This document shows, in pieces, positions 23,812-32,274 of a DNA stretch of 64,000 bases. A program made the position numbers and the translations under genes. The DNA comes from Bradyrhizobium sp. CSS354. Its GTDB lineage: Bacteria; Pseudomonadota; Alphaproteobacteria; Rhizobiales; Xanthobacteraceae. How positions within the stretch are numbered: the first letter of the stretch is position 1; each line of letters begins with the position of its first letter. The DNA lies in the NCBI RefSeq assembly GCF_029051725.1, contig NZ_JAACFU010000015.1:105846-169845 (forward strand), given 5' to 3'. The notes beneath the pieces were generated by a model. The model was not told the DNA's origin. It did no database searches and worked only from the letters and a program-made list of their open reading frames with translations.

Positions 23812-24603
23812 ATGAGTAACGACATGGTCCTGCAAAAGCTCGAAGGCGGGCTGCTCACCATCACCATGAACCGGCCCGAGCGGAAGAACGCGCTCAACCC
23901 GGACATGGTCGCCGGGCTGGTCGTGGCGGCGCGGCGCGCGGCGGATGATCCGGAGGTGCGCGCGGTCTTGTTCAAGGGCGCGGGTGGCAGCTTCTGCGTC
24001 GGCGGCGACGTCAAGTCGATGGCGGAGGGCCGGGCGCCGCTGCCGTTCGAGGTGAAGATGGCGAACCTGCGCCGCGGCATGGAGGTGTCGCGCATCCTGC
24101 ACCAGATGCCGAAGCCTGTGGTGGCACAGCTCGACGGCGCGGCGGCCGGCGCGGGTCTGTCGATGGCGCTGTCGTGTGACCTCCGCGTCGCCTCCGAATC
24201 CTGCAAGATCACCACCGCCTTCGCAAAAGTCGGCTTCTCCGGCGATTACGGCGGCACCTATTTTCTCACCCAACTGCTCGGTAGCGCGCGGGCGCGCGAG
24301 CTCTATCTGACCTCGCCGGTGCTTTCCGCGAAGGAAGCGCATGCGATCGGCATGGTGACGAAGGTCGTCCCCGACGCCGAGATCGACGCGGCCGCGCACG
24401 AGTTCGCGCTGTCGCTGGCGCAGGGGCCGTCGATCGCGCTCGGCTTCATCAAGCGCAACATCAACAATGCCGAGCATCTGGCGCTGGAGGATTGCTTCGA
24501 TGGCGAGGCGATCCACCATACCCGCTGCAGCGATACCGAGGATCACAAGGAGGCCGCAAAGGCGTTCGTCGAGAAGCGCAAGCCGACCTTCAAAGGCGCA
24601 TGA
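23812..24603 (+). CDS. Enoyl-CoA hydratase/isomerase family protein (crotonase)
   Basis: 263 residues. The oxyanion-hole segments are present (FCVGGDVKSMA and GAAAGAGLSMALSCD). The two catalytic glutamates of classical enoyl-CoA hydratase are not: the first position is Ser in GAGLSMA and the second is Ala in TTAFAKVGF, while an Asp follows in GFSGDYGGTY. That Asp pattern is like PaaG-type isomerases, so an isomerase rather than a hydratase is likely. The stop overlaps the next gene's start (ATGA), so the two are coupled. Start ATG 23812 with GGGAG upstream. Confidence 0.88.
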   Translation: MSNDMVLQKLEGGLLTITMNRPERKNALNPDMVAGLVVAARRAADDPEVRAVLFKGAGGSFCVGGDVKSMAEGRAPLPFEVKMANLRRGMEVSRILHQMPKPVVAQLDGAAAGAGLSMALSCDLRVASESCKITTAFAKVGFSGDYGGTYFLTQLLGSARARELYLTSPVLSAKEAHAIGMVTKVVPDAEIDAAAHEFALSLAQGPSIALGFIKRNINNAEHLALEDCFDGEAIHHTRCSDTEDHKEAAKAFVEKRKPTFKGA

Positions 24604-25358
24604 CAATGGCGCCCTATATGCGGTTGCGACAGATCTGCCTGGTCGCGCCGCAGCTCGCGCCCGTGATCACTGACATCGCTGATATCATGGGCCTCGCTGT
24701 CTGCTACCGCGACGGCAACGTCGCGAAATACGGCCTGGAGAACGCGCTGCTGCCGGTCGACACGATCATGCTGGAGGTGGTTGCGCCGTTCAAGGACGGC
24801 ACCACCGCCGGCCGCTTCATCGAGAAGAGCGGCGGGCGCGGCGGCTACATGGCGATCTTCTGCTGCAACGATCCCGACGAGCGCGGTCGCAATGCCAACG
24901 CGCTCGGCGTGCGCACCGCCAACGTCATCGACCACGCGCCCTATCACGGCGTGCAGCTCCATCCCCGCGACTGCCGCGGCGCCTTCATCGAGTTCAACCA
25001 CACCGAAGGCAGCGACGACATTTTAGGGCCTTATCCGCCGGCGGGGCCGGACTGGCAGAAATTCATCCGCAAGGACGTGACGCAGGCGTTGACGAGCGTG
25101 GAAATGCAGAGCCCGGACCCGAAAGGGCTGGCCGAGCATTGGGGCAAGCTCATCGGCGTTGCGCCGAGTGGCGATGCTGAACTGGCGCTGCCCAACGCGA
25201 CCTTCCGTTTCGTGAAGGGCGCCAGCGAAATCATGAGCGCGCTGGAGTTTCGGGTGGCGGATACGGCGCGCGTGTTGCACGCCGCCAGGGCAAAGGGTCT
25301 TGCGGTCGCGGGCGATGAGTTCCTGCTGGGCGGGGTGACGTTCCGGCTTGTTGCTTGA
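24600..25358 (+). CDS. VOC-family (glyoxalase/dioxygenase superfamily) protein
   Basis: 252 residues from ATG 24600 overlapping the crotonase stop. A glyoxalase-like half (MRLRQICLVAPQLAPVITDIADIMGL ... LLPVDTIMLEVVAP) and a second half (AEHWGKLIGVAPSGDAELALPNATFRFV) form two VOC modules. Candidate metal residues are few, so catalysis is uncertain. The tight coupling with the crotonase suggests both act on one acyl-CoA or acid, but the substrate is not readable. Similar proteins are often labelled only as VOC family. Confidence 0.8.
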   Translation: MTMAPYMRLRQICLVAPQLAPVITDIADIMGLAVCYRDGNVAKYGLENALLPVDTIMLEVVAPFKDGTTAGRFIEKSGGRGGYMAIFCCNDPDERGRNANALGVRTANVIDHAPYHGVQLHPRDCRGAFIEFNHTEGSDDILGPYPPAGPDWQKFIRKDVTQALTSVEMQSPDPKGLAEHWGKLIGVAPSGDAELALPNATFRFVKGASEIMSALEFRVADTARVLHAARAKGLAVAGDEFLLGGVTFRLVA

Positions 25359-25400
25359 TCGCTTGGTGGGGCGGAAGTAGTTGTCACAATCAACGCCATC

Positions 25401-25516
25401 GTCCCGGCCTAGTGCGCAATTGCGCACGGCGGCCGGGACCCATACTGCGTGATCTATCGAGGGAGCACGGTGTTCGTACCGAAGAACGACTAAGAGTCTT
25501 CGCCAAACATCTCCCT
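25401..25516. repeat. Dispersed repeat, half of a GTCCCGG palindrome element
   Basis: The left arm GTCCCGGCC...GGCCGGGACC is a short palindrome, followed by an 82-bp block (25435-25516) that matches 49352-49433 at 79 of 82 positions. The right-hand inverted arm present in the other copy is missing here. Confidence 0.85.
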
Positions 25517-25533
25517 CCGGCCAAAGTTGAAAG

Positions 25534-26352
25534 CTACCGCCCCCTAAAATTCGCCGTCCGCCGTTCTTCCGTTGCCTTCACGCCTTCCTTGAAGTCTTCC
25601 GTCGCGCGCAGCCGGGTCTGCTCCTCGAGCTCGTGATTGGTCGCGGCCATGACGCGGTCGGCCAACCCGGCGCGCATCGTGGCGCGGGTGGAGACCAGGC
25701 CGAGCGGCGAGCATTCGGCGATCTCGCTGGCGAGCTTCAGGGCGGCCGCCTTGACCTGGTCCTGCGGCACGAGTTCGTTGGCGAGGCCCCATTTGAAGGC
25801 CTCTTCGCCGGTGACGCGGCGGCTGGTGTAGAACATCAGCTCGGCGTTGTTCTTGCCGATCAGCTCGGGCAGCGTCACGGTCAGGCCGAACCCGGGATGG
25901 AAGCCGAGCTTGGTAAAGTTTGCGGAGAAGCGCGCTTCGGGGCAGGTGACCCGGAAGTCCGCCGAGACCGCGAGGCCCAGTCCGCCGCCGATGGCGGCGC
26001 CCTGCACGGCGGCGACGATCGGCTTCTTGGCGCGGAAGATGCGCACGGCCTGGATGTAGAGGTGATTGATCGCCCCGAGGCTGTCAGCCGGATCGCCCTT
26101 GGCCGTCTTGTCGGCTTCGCGCGCCTCTTGGGCCTGGCGGGCCGGGTCTTGGAAGTTGGCACCGGCGCAGAATGCCTTGCCTTGCGCCGACAGCACCGAG
26201 GCGCGAATCTCGATGTCGCGGTCGAACTCGTCGAGCGCATCCGCGATCTGGTTGATCAGCGAAATGTCGAAGAAGTTGAGCGGCGGGCGGCGGATCTCGA
26301 TGGTGCCGACGTGACCAATTTTTTCGACGCCGATATCTTTGTAAGTGCTCAT
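25534..26352 (-). CDS. Enoyl-CoA hydratase/isomerase family protein (crotonase)
   Basis: 272 residues. Oxyanion-hole motifs FCAGANF and GAAIGGGLGLAVSAD are present. Both usual catalytic Glu positions are substituted (Gly in GGGLGLA, Thr in SANFTKLGF), so the reaction may be something other than hydration, such as isomerisation or a retro-aldol type step. Start ATG 26352. It lies 15 bp after the first acyl-CoA dehydrogenase and ends the three-gene run 28610 to 25534, which looks like a dedicated CoA-ester degradation operon. Confidence 0.88.
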   Translation of the reverse strand: MSTYKDIGVEKIGHVGTIEIRRPPLNFFDISLINQIADALDEFDRDIEIRASVLSAQGKAFCAGANFQDPARQAQEAREADKTAKGDPADSLGAINHLYIQAVRIFRAKKPIVAAVQGAAIGGGLGLAVSADFRVTCPEARFSANFTKLGFHPGFGLTVTLPELIGKNNAELMFYTSRRVTGEEAFKWGLANELVPQDQVKAAALKLASEIAECSPLGLVSTRATMRAGLADRVMAATNHELEEQTRLRATEDFKEGVKATEERRTANFRGR

Positions 26353-26367
26353 GATGTCCTCGAATGA

Positions 26368-27528
26368 TTAGCGCAAGCCAAGCCCGCGGGCGATGATGCC
26401 GCGCAGCACCTCGGTGGTGCCGCCCTGGATCGTGAGTTTCGGCGCGGTCTTGATGGCGAAGTCGAGCTGCCGCTCCAGCGTCTCGCGATTGGTCGCGGTC
26501 TCCTCGACGAAGGCGGCGAGATCGCGCACGCGGTGCGGAAGCTGCTGCTCCCACACCGTGCCGATGTCCTTGACGATGGAGGCTTCGACGACCGGCTCCT
26601 TGCCAGCCTGCAGCATGCCCGCGACCGAGACCGACATGCGCCGCATGGTGTGGAGCTGCGCCACCAGCCGGCCGATCCCTTCGGCACTGCGGGTGTCTGG
26701 ATTGGGGCCAACGGCGCGAACCAGCTCGGTCAGCACGTAATAGGTCTCGAGAAAGCGCTCGGGGCCCGAACGTTCATAAGCGAGCTCGCTGGTCGCCTGC
26801 TTCCAGGCGCCGTCGACTTCGCCGAGCACGTGATCGTCGGGCACGAAGAAATCGGTGAAGACGACCTCGTTGAACTCGTACTGGCCGGTGATCTGGCCGA
26901 TCGGGTTCACCTGGATGCCCGGCTGCTTCATCTTGACCAGGAACTGGGTCAGGCCGTGACGGCGGTTCTCCTTGGTCGGCTGCGACGTCCGGAAGATCGC
27001 GATCATGTAGTCGGCGATATGCGCCGACGAGGTCCAGATCTTGGTGCCGTTGATGAGATAGCCGCCGTCGGCCTTGGTCGCGCGGGTCTTCGCGGCGAAC
27101 AGGTCCGAGCCGGAGTTCGGCTCGCTCATGCCGATCGCGAAGCAGATCTCGCCGCGGCAGATACGCGGTAGGATGTCCATCTTGATGTGCTCGGGCGCGT
27201 ACTTGATCAGCACCGGTCCGCTCTGGCGGTCGGCGACGAAGAACCGCCGCGTCGGCGCGTTGGCGACGCGCATCTCCTCCGTCACCACGTAACGTTCGAG
27301 GAACGAGCGCTCCTGGCCGCCATATTTCTTCGGCCATGTCATGCCGAGCCAACCCTTGGCGCCGACCCGGCGGGAAAATTCCGGCGCGTCGGTGTCTTCG
27401 CGGTTGGGCTTGTGCGGATCGAAGGTGCCGGCGGCGATTTCCTCCGCGAGGAAGGCGCGCACTTCCTTGCGCAGTTGCTCGCATTTCTCGGGCAGGCGGA
27501 TCGGATCGAAACGGAGGGCAGCGGTCAT
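26368..27528 (-). CDS. Acyl-CoA dehydrogenase
   Basis: 386 residues from ATG 27528; the frame extends to 27570 without support. The N-terminal helical domain, the FAD-binding middle (FAIGMSEPNSGSDLFAAKTRA and INGTKIWTSSAHIADYM) and the C-terminal helical domain are all present. The C-terminal end carries IQGGTTEVLRGIIARGLGLR, where a Gly replaces the Glu of the MCAD-type YEGT motif. It is paired with a second, diverged dehydrogenase 17 bp upstream, as in heteromeric alpha2beta2 acyl-CoA dehydrogenases that act on bulky (for example steroid side-chain or terpenoid) CoA esters. That pairing is inference. Confidence 0.92.
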   Translation of the reverse strand: MTAALRFDPIRLPEKCEQLRKEVRAFLAEEIAAGTFDPHKPNREDTDAPEFSRRVGAKGWLGMTWPKKYGGQERSFLERYVVTEEMRVANAPTRRFFVADRQSGPVLIKYAPEHIKMDILPRICRGEICFAIGMSEPNSGSDLFAAKTRATKADGGYLINGTKIWTSSAHIADYMIAIFRTSQPTKENRRHGLTQFLVKMKQPGIQVNPIGQITGQYEFNEVVFTDFFVPDDHVLGEVDGAWKQATSELAYERSGPERFLETYYVLTELVRAVGPNPDTRSAEGIGRLVAQLHTMRRMSVSVAGMLQAGKEPVVEASIVKDIGTVWEQQLPHRVRDLAAFVEETATNRETLERQLDFAIKTAPKLTIQGGTTEVLRGIIARGLGLR

Positions 27529-27545
27529 TGTTGTCTCGTCCCTGA

Positions 27546-28610
27546 TCAGCGCGAAGCCACGAGCGGCCACAATTCGTCGGCGCCGCGGTTTGCAACCAGC
27601 TTGCCGAGCTCGACGGCCCAGTGGCTTTCCGAACCGAAATCGTCGCGCCAGGCCAGCGCCCGCAGCGAATAGCGGTGCAGGATGTGCTCCAGGGTGAAGC
27701 CGATCGCGCCATGGACCTGGTGCGCGATGGCGCCGCCCTTTTCCGCGGCTTCCGCGCAGCGGATCTTTGCGGAGGCGGCTTCGAGATAGACCTCGTCATT
27801 GAACGACTTTGCGTTGGCGATGGCATCGGCCGCAGAGGTAGCCGCGGCAAGCGCAGCAGCCGACTCGCCGGCGAGGCGAGCGAGATTGTGCTGCACGGCC
27901 TGGAATTTGGAGATCTTCTTCTCGAAGGCGACGCGCTCGTTGGAATAGCGCACGGAGATGTCGAGCATCGATTCCAGCGCGCCCGCGATCTGAAGGCTGC
28001 GCGCGACACCGCCCATCAGCATCATTGTGGTCTGGTCAAAGCCACTCGGGGCGGACCTGATGGTGAGGGGCTGGACCTTGTCGAGCGTGACGGTGTCGCT
28101 GTGGTCGTAGCCGACATTGAGCCCGGTTTCGATCCGACCCTTGCTCGCATCGACCAGCGCGATCGAGGCGCCGTCCTTGCCGTGGGCCAGCACTGCAAAG
28201 TGCTTTGCGGCCTTCGCAAAGGGCACGCCGCGGGCGCGGCCGGAGAGCGCGCCGTCGGCGTCGCGGGTGATGCGATCCTTGGGCGAAGCCGGCAGCACCG
28301 TCATCTCGCCCTCGGGGGATGCGATCTTCGCCTGCGCCAGCAGCCAGCCTGCCAGCATGGTTTCGGCCAGGGGAACCGCGACTGCGAAACGGCCGGCGGC
28401 GTTCAGCAGCGCAAAGCCGTCGGCGAGGCTCGCGCCGGAGCCGCCGAGATCGTCGGGCACCCACGACAACGGCAAGCCGGCCTCGCTCAGCGCCTGCCAT
28501 AGCGGCGCCTGCCACGTATCCTTCTTGTCGTTGTTGACGGTCTGCGGATCGGCGAGATCGGCGAAGATTTTCTCCGCGGTCTCGACGACGATATTGTCAC
28601 TCTCCGCCAC
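27546..28610 (-). CDS. Acyl-CoA dehydrogenase, short diverged partner subunit
   Basis: 354 residues from GTG 28610 (AESDNIVVETAEKIFADLA); the frame runs open to 28727. The N-terminal and middle domains are reduced and the FAD-contact motif is weak, while the C-terminal helical domain is clear (VRYSNERVAFEKKISKFQAVQHNLA and HQVHGAIGFTLEHILHRYSLRA). This profile is that of the second subunit of heteromeric acyl-CoA dehydrogenases. It is first in the run toward 25534 and divergent from the SDR gene at 28847, which may share the pathway. Confidence 0.88.
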   Translation of the reverse strand: MAESDNIVVETAEKIFADLADPQTVNNDKKDTWQAPLWQALSEAGLPLSWVPDDLGGSGASLADGFALLNAAGRFAVAVPLAETMLAGWLLAQAKIASPEGEMTVLPASPKDRITRDADGALSGRARGVPFAKAAKHFAVLAHGKDGASIALVDASKGRIETGLNVGYDHSDTVTLDKVQPLTIRSAPSGFDQTTMMLMGGVARSLQIAGALESMLDISVRYSNERVAFEKKISKFQAVQHNLARLAGESAAALAAATSAADAIANAKSFNDEVYLEAASAKIRCAEAAEKGGAIAHQVHGAIGFTLEHILHRYSLRALAWRDDFGSESHWAVELGKLVANRGADELWPLVASR

Positions 28611-28846
28611 AGCGTTCCCCGTGTTTTGCCATTGGCGCGTCCGGCCCCGTGGGCGGGCGCGCAGGTTCTTCTTGCGCCCGATGATCCAAAAAAGCCATGC
28701 CCCTGACAAGCGCTGATCGCAGGTCAACCTGCGGCGCGGGCATGGGCGATGAGCTAATTCCGCTTAGCGGAGTTTGCTCGATTTGCAGGGCGCGGCAAAC
28801 TCGCTAAACAGAACGTCGACAGTCAATCAAGGGGAAGGAAATTCGG

Positions 28847-29632
28847 ATGGCAAAGGACAGTTTGTGCGCAATCGTGACGGGGTCCGCCTCCGGCCTGGGT
28901 GCTGCGACCGCGGAAATTCTCGCACGGAGCGGGGCCCGGCTCGTCATCAACTATTCCTCGAGCCAGAAGGAAGCGGAGGCGACCGCGGAGCTGTGCCGCA
29001 AGGCGGGCTCACCGGAAGTTCTGGTCGCGCAGGGCGACGTCTCGAAGGATGACGATGGCCGCAAGATCGTTGCGGCAGCCAGCAGCTGGGGCCGGCTCGA
29101 CATGCTCGTCAACAATGCCGGCACCACCAAGCATGTCGCCCATGCCGATCTCGACGGATTGTCGGCGGAGGATTTCCAGCGCCTGTACGGTGTCAACACC
29201 ATCGGCCCGTTCCAGATGGTGCGCGCGGCGCGCAGCCTGCTGGAGGCCGGCGCCAAGGCCTCTGGGCGGCCGTCCGCCGTGGTCAACATCTCCTCGGTCG
29301 CCGGCATCAGCGGCGTCGGATCGTCGATTGCGTACGCCGCGAGCAAGGGCGCGCTCAACACCATGACGCTGTCGCTGTCGCGCGCGCTGGCGCCGCTGAT
29401 CCGCGTCAACACGGTATGTCCGGGCTATATCGACACCCCCTGGTTCACCAAGGGCCGCGGCGAGGCTGGCGCCAAGCAGGTGCGCGACAGCGTCGTGGCC
29501 AAGGTGCCGCTGAAGGTCGCGTCATCGGCGGAAGACATCGCGCAGCTCGTCTGCTTCCTGGCGATGCCGGCCTCCAGCAACATGACCGGCGAGGTCGTGC
29601 GCATGGATGCGGGCATGCATTTGGTGACGTGA
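28847..29632 (+). CDS. Short-chain dehydrogenase/reductase (SDR)
   Basis: 261 residues. The NAD(P)-binding motif is GSASGLGAA (12-20), the NNAG motif follows, and the catalytic Ser, Tyr and Lys appear in NISSVAGISG and YAASKG. The PGYIDTPWF segment is typical of classical SDRs such as 3-oxoacyl reductases. Start ATG 28847 with AAGGGGAAGGAAA upstream, a strong ribosome site. It is divergent from the acyl-CoA dehydrogenase operon with a 236-bp intergenic region, so a 3-hydroxyacyl-CoA dehydrogenase role in the same pathway is a reasonable guess. Confidence 0.9.
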   Translation: MAKDSLCAIVTGSASGLGAATAEILARSGARLVINYSSSQKEAEATAELCRKAGSPEVLVAQGDVSKDDDGRKIVAAASSWGRLDMLVNNAGTTKHVAHADLDGLSAEDFQRLYGVNTIGPFQMVRAARSLLEAGAKASGRPSAVVNISSVAGISGVGSSIAYAASKGALNTMTLSLSRALAPLIRVNTVCPGYIDTPWFTKGRGEAGAKQVRDSVVAKVPLKVASSAEDIAQLVCFLAMPASSNMTGEVVRMDAGMHLVT

Positions 29633-29651
29633 GGTCGCCAAACTCTCTCCA

Positions 29652-29737
29652 CGTCATGGCCGGGCTTGACCCGGCCATCCACGCGTTCCCGCGCGGATCA
29701 AAAGACGTGGATGCCCGGGTCAAGCCCGGGCATGACG
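29652..29737. repeat. CGTCATGGCCGGGC...GCCCGGGCATGACG palindromic repeat
   Basis: The outer pair CGTCATGGCCGGGCTTGACC / GGTCAAGCCCGGGCATGACG and an inner GGCCATCCACG / CGTGGATGCC pair form a cruciform-like element. A second copy is at 63893-63977. Confidence 0.85.
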
Positions 29738-29775
29738 ATGAGGTGGCGGTGTGCCGCTTTCGACGCTTTGAAGCG

Positions 29776-30048
29776 TCACCCCTTGATCACGCCGCTCGCC
29801 ACCAGACGGTGCCAGATGAACAGCACCACCACGGCGCCGATGGTGGCCATGATGAATCCCGCGCCCTGATCGGGACTGTAGTGCCCGATGGCCTGGCCGA
29901 TGAAGGTCGCGAGAAATGCGCCGGCGATGCCGAGGATGGTGGTGAGGATGAAGCCGCTCGGATTGTTCGGTCCCGGCGCCAGCCAACGCGCGATGAAGCC
30001 GGCGACGAAGCCGACGACGATGATCCACAACAAACCGCCCATGCTCAT
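29776..30048 (-). CDS. GlsB/YeaQ/YmgE-family small membrane protein
   Basis: 90 residues with three membrane helices rich in Gly (LLWIIVVGFVAGFIARWLAPG; TTILGIAGAFLATFIG; GFIMATIGAVVVLFIWH). The pattern is that of the transglycosylase-associated (GlsB/YeaQ/YmgE) stress-response membrane proteins. The molecular role is unknown. Start ATG 30048. It is 31 bp downstream of the YidB-like gene in the same direction, so the two may form a stress-related unit. Confidence 0.9.
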   Translation of the reverse strand: MSMGGLLWIIVVGFVAGFIARWLAPGPNNPSGFILTTILGIAGAFLATFIGQAIGHYSPDQGAGFIMATIGAVVVLFIWHRLVASGVIKG

Positions 30049-30079
30049 GACAGTGCTTCCCTCGCTTTGACTAACTGAA

Positions 30080-30655
30080 TCAGACTCTGCCCGCGATCTC
30101 TTGCTCGGTCGGCAGCCGTCCGTCCGGCGTCAGATGGTCAACCACCTGCGGCAGATACTGGCTGAGGCCCGAGAGCAACTCGTCACGCGACAGGCCGCTC
30201 TGGGCGGACAGGCTCTCGATCTGGTCGGCGCCGAGCGCATTGGCGAGATCGCCTGGTGCGATCGCCTTGTTCTCGCCCTTGCCGACCCAGGTACTGGCTG
30301 CGTCGCCATGACCGCTCTGCTGGAGCTGGTTGAGGAGATCGCCGAGCCCGCCGCTGAGCACGCTACCGGCCGCGCCGCCCGCGAGCAGGCCGCCAAGGCC
30401 ACCCTTCAACAGGTCACCGAGGCCGCCGCCAGCGCCCGCATTCACCGGCGGGGGGAGATGCGTCGGCGTCGGGGACGGCTGCGGCGCGCTGCCGCTCTGG
30501 TTGCCGCTCAAATGCTTGAATGCCTTCCAGGCGAGCAGGCCAAGGAGCGCCATGGTCATGGGCGACATGCCGCCGCTGGATGAGGATTGTGAACTCGGCG
30601 TGCTTGGGCCGCGCGGGCCGTTCTGCATGCCGTTGAGGACGTCGAGCAAACCCAT
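30080..30655 (-). CDS. YidB-family (DUF937) protein
   Basis: 191 residues from ATG 30655 (MGLLDVLNGMQNG), with AAGGAGAA just upstream. The N-terminal half is Gly/Ser/Pro-rich low complexity; the DUF937/YidB part comes after about residue 75, with repeated GGLGDLL(K/N) units and the conserved end IAPGDLANALGADQIESLS ... LLSGLSQYLPQVVDHLTPDGRLPT. Function is unknown. The frame runs open to 30706 but the ribosome site decides the start. Confidence 0.88.
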   Translation of the reverse strand: MGLLDVLNGMQNGPRGPSTPSSQSSSSGGMSPMTMALLGLLAWKAFKHLSGNQSGSAPQPSPTPTHLPPPVNAGAGGGLGDLLKGGLGGLLAGGAAGSVLSGGLGDLLNQLQQSGHGDAASTWVGKGENKAIAPGDLANALGADQIESLSAQSGLSRDELLSGLSQYLPQVVDHLTPDGRLPTEQEIAGRV

Positions 30656-30812
30656 GGCGTTCTCCTTTGGCGCTTTCTTGCCGTAACAAGCCCCGCTCGA
30701 AAACATATGAGGCTGTCATGACGGTTACAAGGCGATTGCGCCGCAACTGCGGGAATGGGCAGCAGGCACAGCCTCTGCTATCGAGGGCAGATCGTTGAGG
30801 GGGCAAGCCAAG

Positions 30813-31814
30813 GTGGTTACGGATCGACCGATCGTGGTGGCCGGCGCAGGCGCCATCGGATGTTTCGTCGGCGGCACCCTGGCCGCTGCCGGCCGCCGCG
30901 TCGCGCTCCTGGTGCGGCCGCGGGTGAAGGCCGAGATCGAGCGGTTCGGCTTGCATCTGACCGCTTTCGAAGGCTCAGAGAAGAAGCTCAGCGCGGGGCA
31001 ACTCGCGCTGTCGGAAGATCCCGCGATCTTCCACAGCGCCGGCATCGTGCTGGTCACAGTGAAGAGCGCCGACACGGTCGGTGTCGCGGATCAGATTGCG
31101 CAGCATGCGCCGCACGACGCCGTCATCGTCTCGCTGCAAAACGGCGTCGGCAATGTCGCGGTGCTGCGCGAGCGCCTCGGCGACCGCCGCGTGCTTGCCG
31201 GCATGGTGCCCTTCAACGTGGTCGGGATGGGCGAGGGCCGCTTCCACCGCTCGACCTCCGGCGACATTCATGTTGGCCAAGATGATACGAACACGGCCGC
31301 CGCACTGTCGGTGCCGGGGCTCGCCATGCGCGCGAGCCGCGACATCACCGGCGTGCAATGGGGCAAGCTGATCATCAATTTGAACAACGCACTCAGCGCC
31401 TTGTCCGACATGCCGCTCGCCGCGCAATTGGCGAACCGCGACTGGCGAAGGCTGTTCGCCGACCAGATGGCGGAGGGGCTAGCGGCGATGAGAGCCGCCG
31501 GCATCACACCGGTCTCGGCGACGCCGATCCCGTCGTCCTGGACGCCGACCTTGCTGAGACTGCCGGATCCGATTTTCAACCTGATCCTGGGAAGGATCAT
31601 GAAGATCGATCCCCAGGCGCGTTCCTCGATGTGGCAGGATTTGAAGCAGGGCCGCAAGACCGAGATCGACTATCTCCAGGGTGCGATCATCGCGCTCGCC
31701 GAACAAAACAATGTCGACGTGCCGCTGTCGCGCCGCATTGTTGCGCTGATCAACGAGGCTGAGGCCGCGGGCAAGGGCCCGCCGCGGCTGACGCCGCAGC
31801 AGATTCGCGGGTAA
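30813..31814 (+). CDS. Ketopantoate reductase family protein (PanE/ApbA)
   Basis: 333 residues from GTG 30813, 9 bases after AGGGGG; a TTG at 30795 would add six residues. The Rossmann motif is VVAGAGAIGCFVGG (about 8-21), with VKSADT and SLQNGVGN as in PanE, and a C-terminal helical domain including WGKLIINLNNALSAL. Family members reduce 2-dehydropantoate with NADPH for pantothenate synthesis, but rhizobial genomes carry several paralogs with other 2-keto acid substrates. A second one is at 42152-43126. The specific role is therefore uncertain. Confidence 0.85.
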   Translation: MVTDRPIVVAGAGAIGCFVGGTLAAAGRRVALLVRPRVKAEIERFGLHLTAFEGSEKKLSAGQLALSEDPAIFHSAGIVLVTVKSADTVGVADQIAQHAPHDAVIVSLQNGVGNVAVLRERLGDRRVLAGMVPFNVVGMGEGRFHRSTSGDIHVGQDDTNTAAALSVPGLAMRASRDITGVQWGKLIINLNNALSALSDMPLAAQLANRDWRRLFADQMAEGLAAMRAAGITPVSATPIPSSWTPTLLRLPDPIFNLILGRIMKIDPQARSSMWQDLKQGRKTEIDYLQGAIIALAEQNNVDVPLSRRIVALINEAEAAGKGPPRLTPQQIRG

Positions 31815-31849
31815 CGCATGAGTTCAGGCTGGGCGAGCGGAGACGTGCG

Positions 31850-32065
31850 ATGAAACGTGGTTTGACGATCGGGGTCGCGCTGTCTTTGCTCTGCGTTGCG
31901 TCCTCGGTCGCGGAGGCCCGGCCGCCGACGGTCATGAACTCTCCCGGCTATGACAGGCGATTGCAGGAGAGCAGGTCGCAATTAGGTAGTTCACCGACAA
32001 CAACGGCCCCGGCGACCGCGCCGGTAGCTCAACCGAAGCGCAGCAAGAAGAAGCCTCCGAACTGA
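31850..32065 (+). CDS. Small exported hypothetical protein
   Basis: 71 residues: a clear signal peptide (MKRGLTIGVALSLLCVASS ... AEA), then a short Thr/Ala/Pro-rich mature part ending in a basic KRSKKKPPN tail. Start ATG 31850, 35 bp after the panE-like gene, with GAGACG upstream. I do not recognise the family; the signal peptide and codon use support it being real. Confidence 0.6.
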   Translation: MKRGLTIGVALSLLCVASSVAEARPPTVMNSPGYDRRLQESRSQLGSSPTTTAPATAPVAQPKRSKKKPPN

Positions 32066-32084
32066 GGTGCAGGCGGCGCCACAT

Positions 32085-32242
32085 CCTCCGCCGTCGTCCC
32101 GGACAAGCGCGCCCGAAGCGCGCGCCGATCCGGGACCCATAACCACAGGGAGTTGTTGTGCGAAGACTCGCGGTTACGAGTCTCGTGCCAAACTACTTCC
32201 TGTGGTTATGGGTCCCGGCCTTCGCCGGGACGACGGCGGAGG
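32085..32242. repeat. CCTCCGCCGTCGTCCCGG palindrome element
   Basis: The outer arms CCTCCGCCGTCGTCCCGG and CCGGGACGACGGCGGAGG are perfect inverse copies. Inner arms GGACCCATAACCACAGG and CCTGTGGTTATGGGTCC are also inverted. Same family as 49330-49470 and 51884-52004. Confidence 0.88.
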
Positions 32243-32274
32243 GTGTAGCTCTGCCGGAATGACACCAAAGAAGC

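Noticed and set aside
22447..24606. A 719-codon minus-strand frame opposite the binding protein and crotonase genes
   Set aside because: It spans two well-supported plus-strand genes and the repeat between them, and shows no motif.
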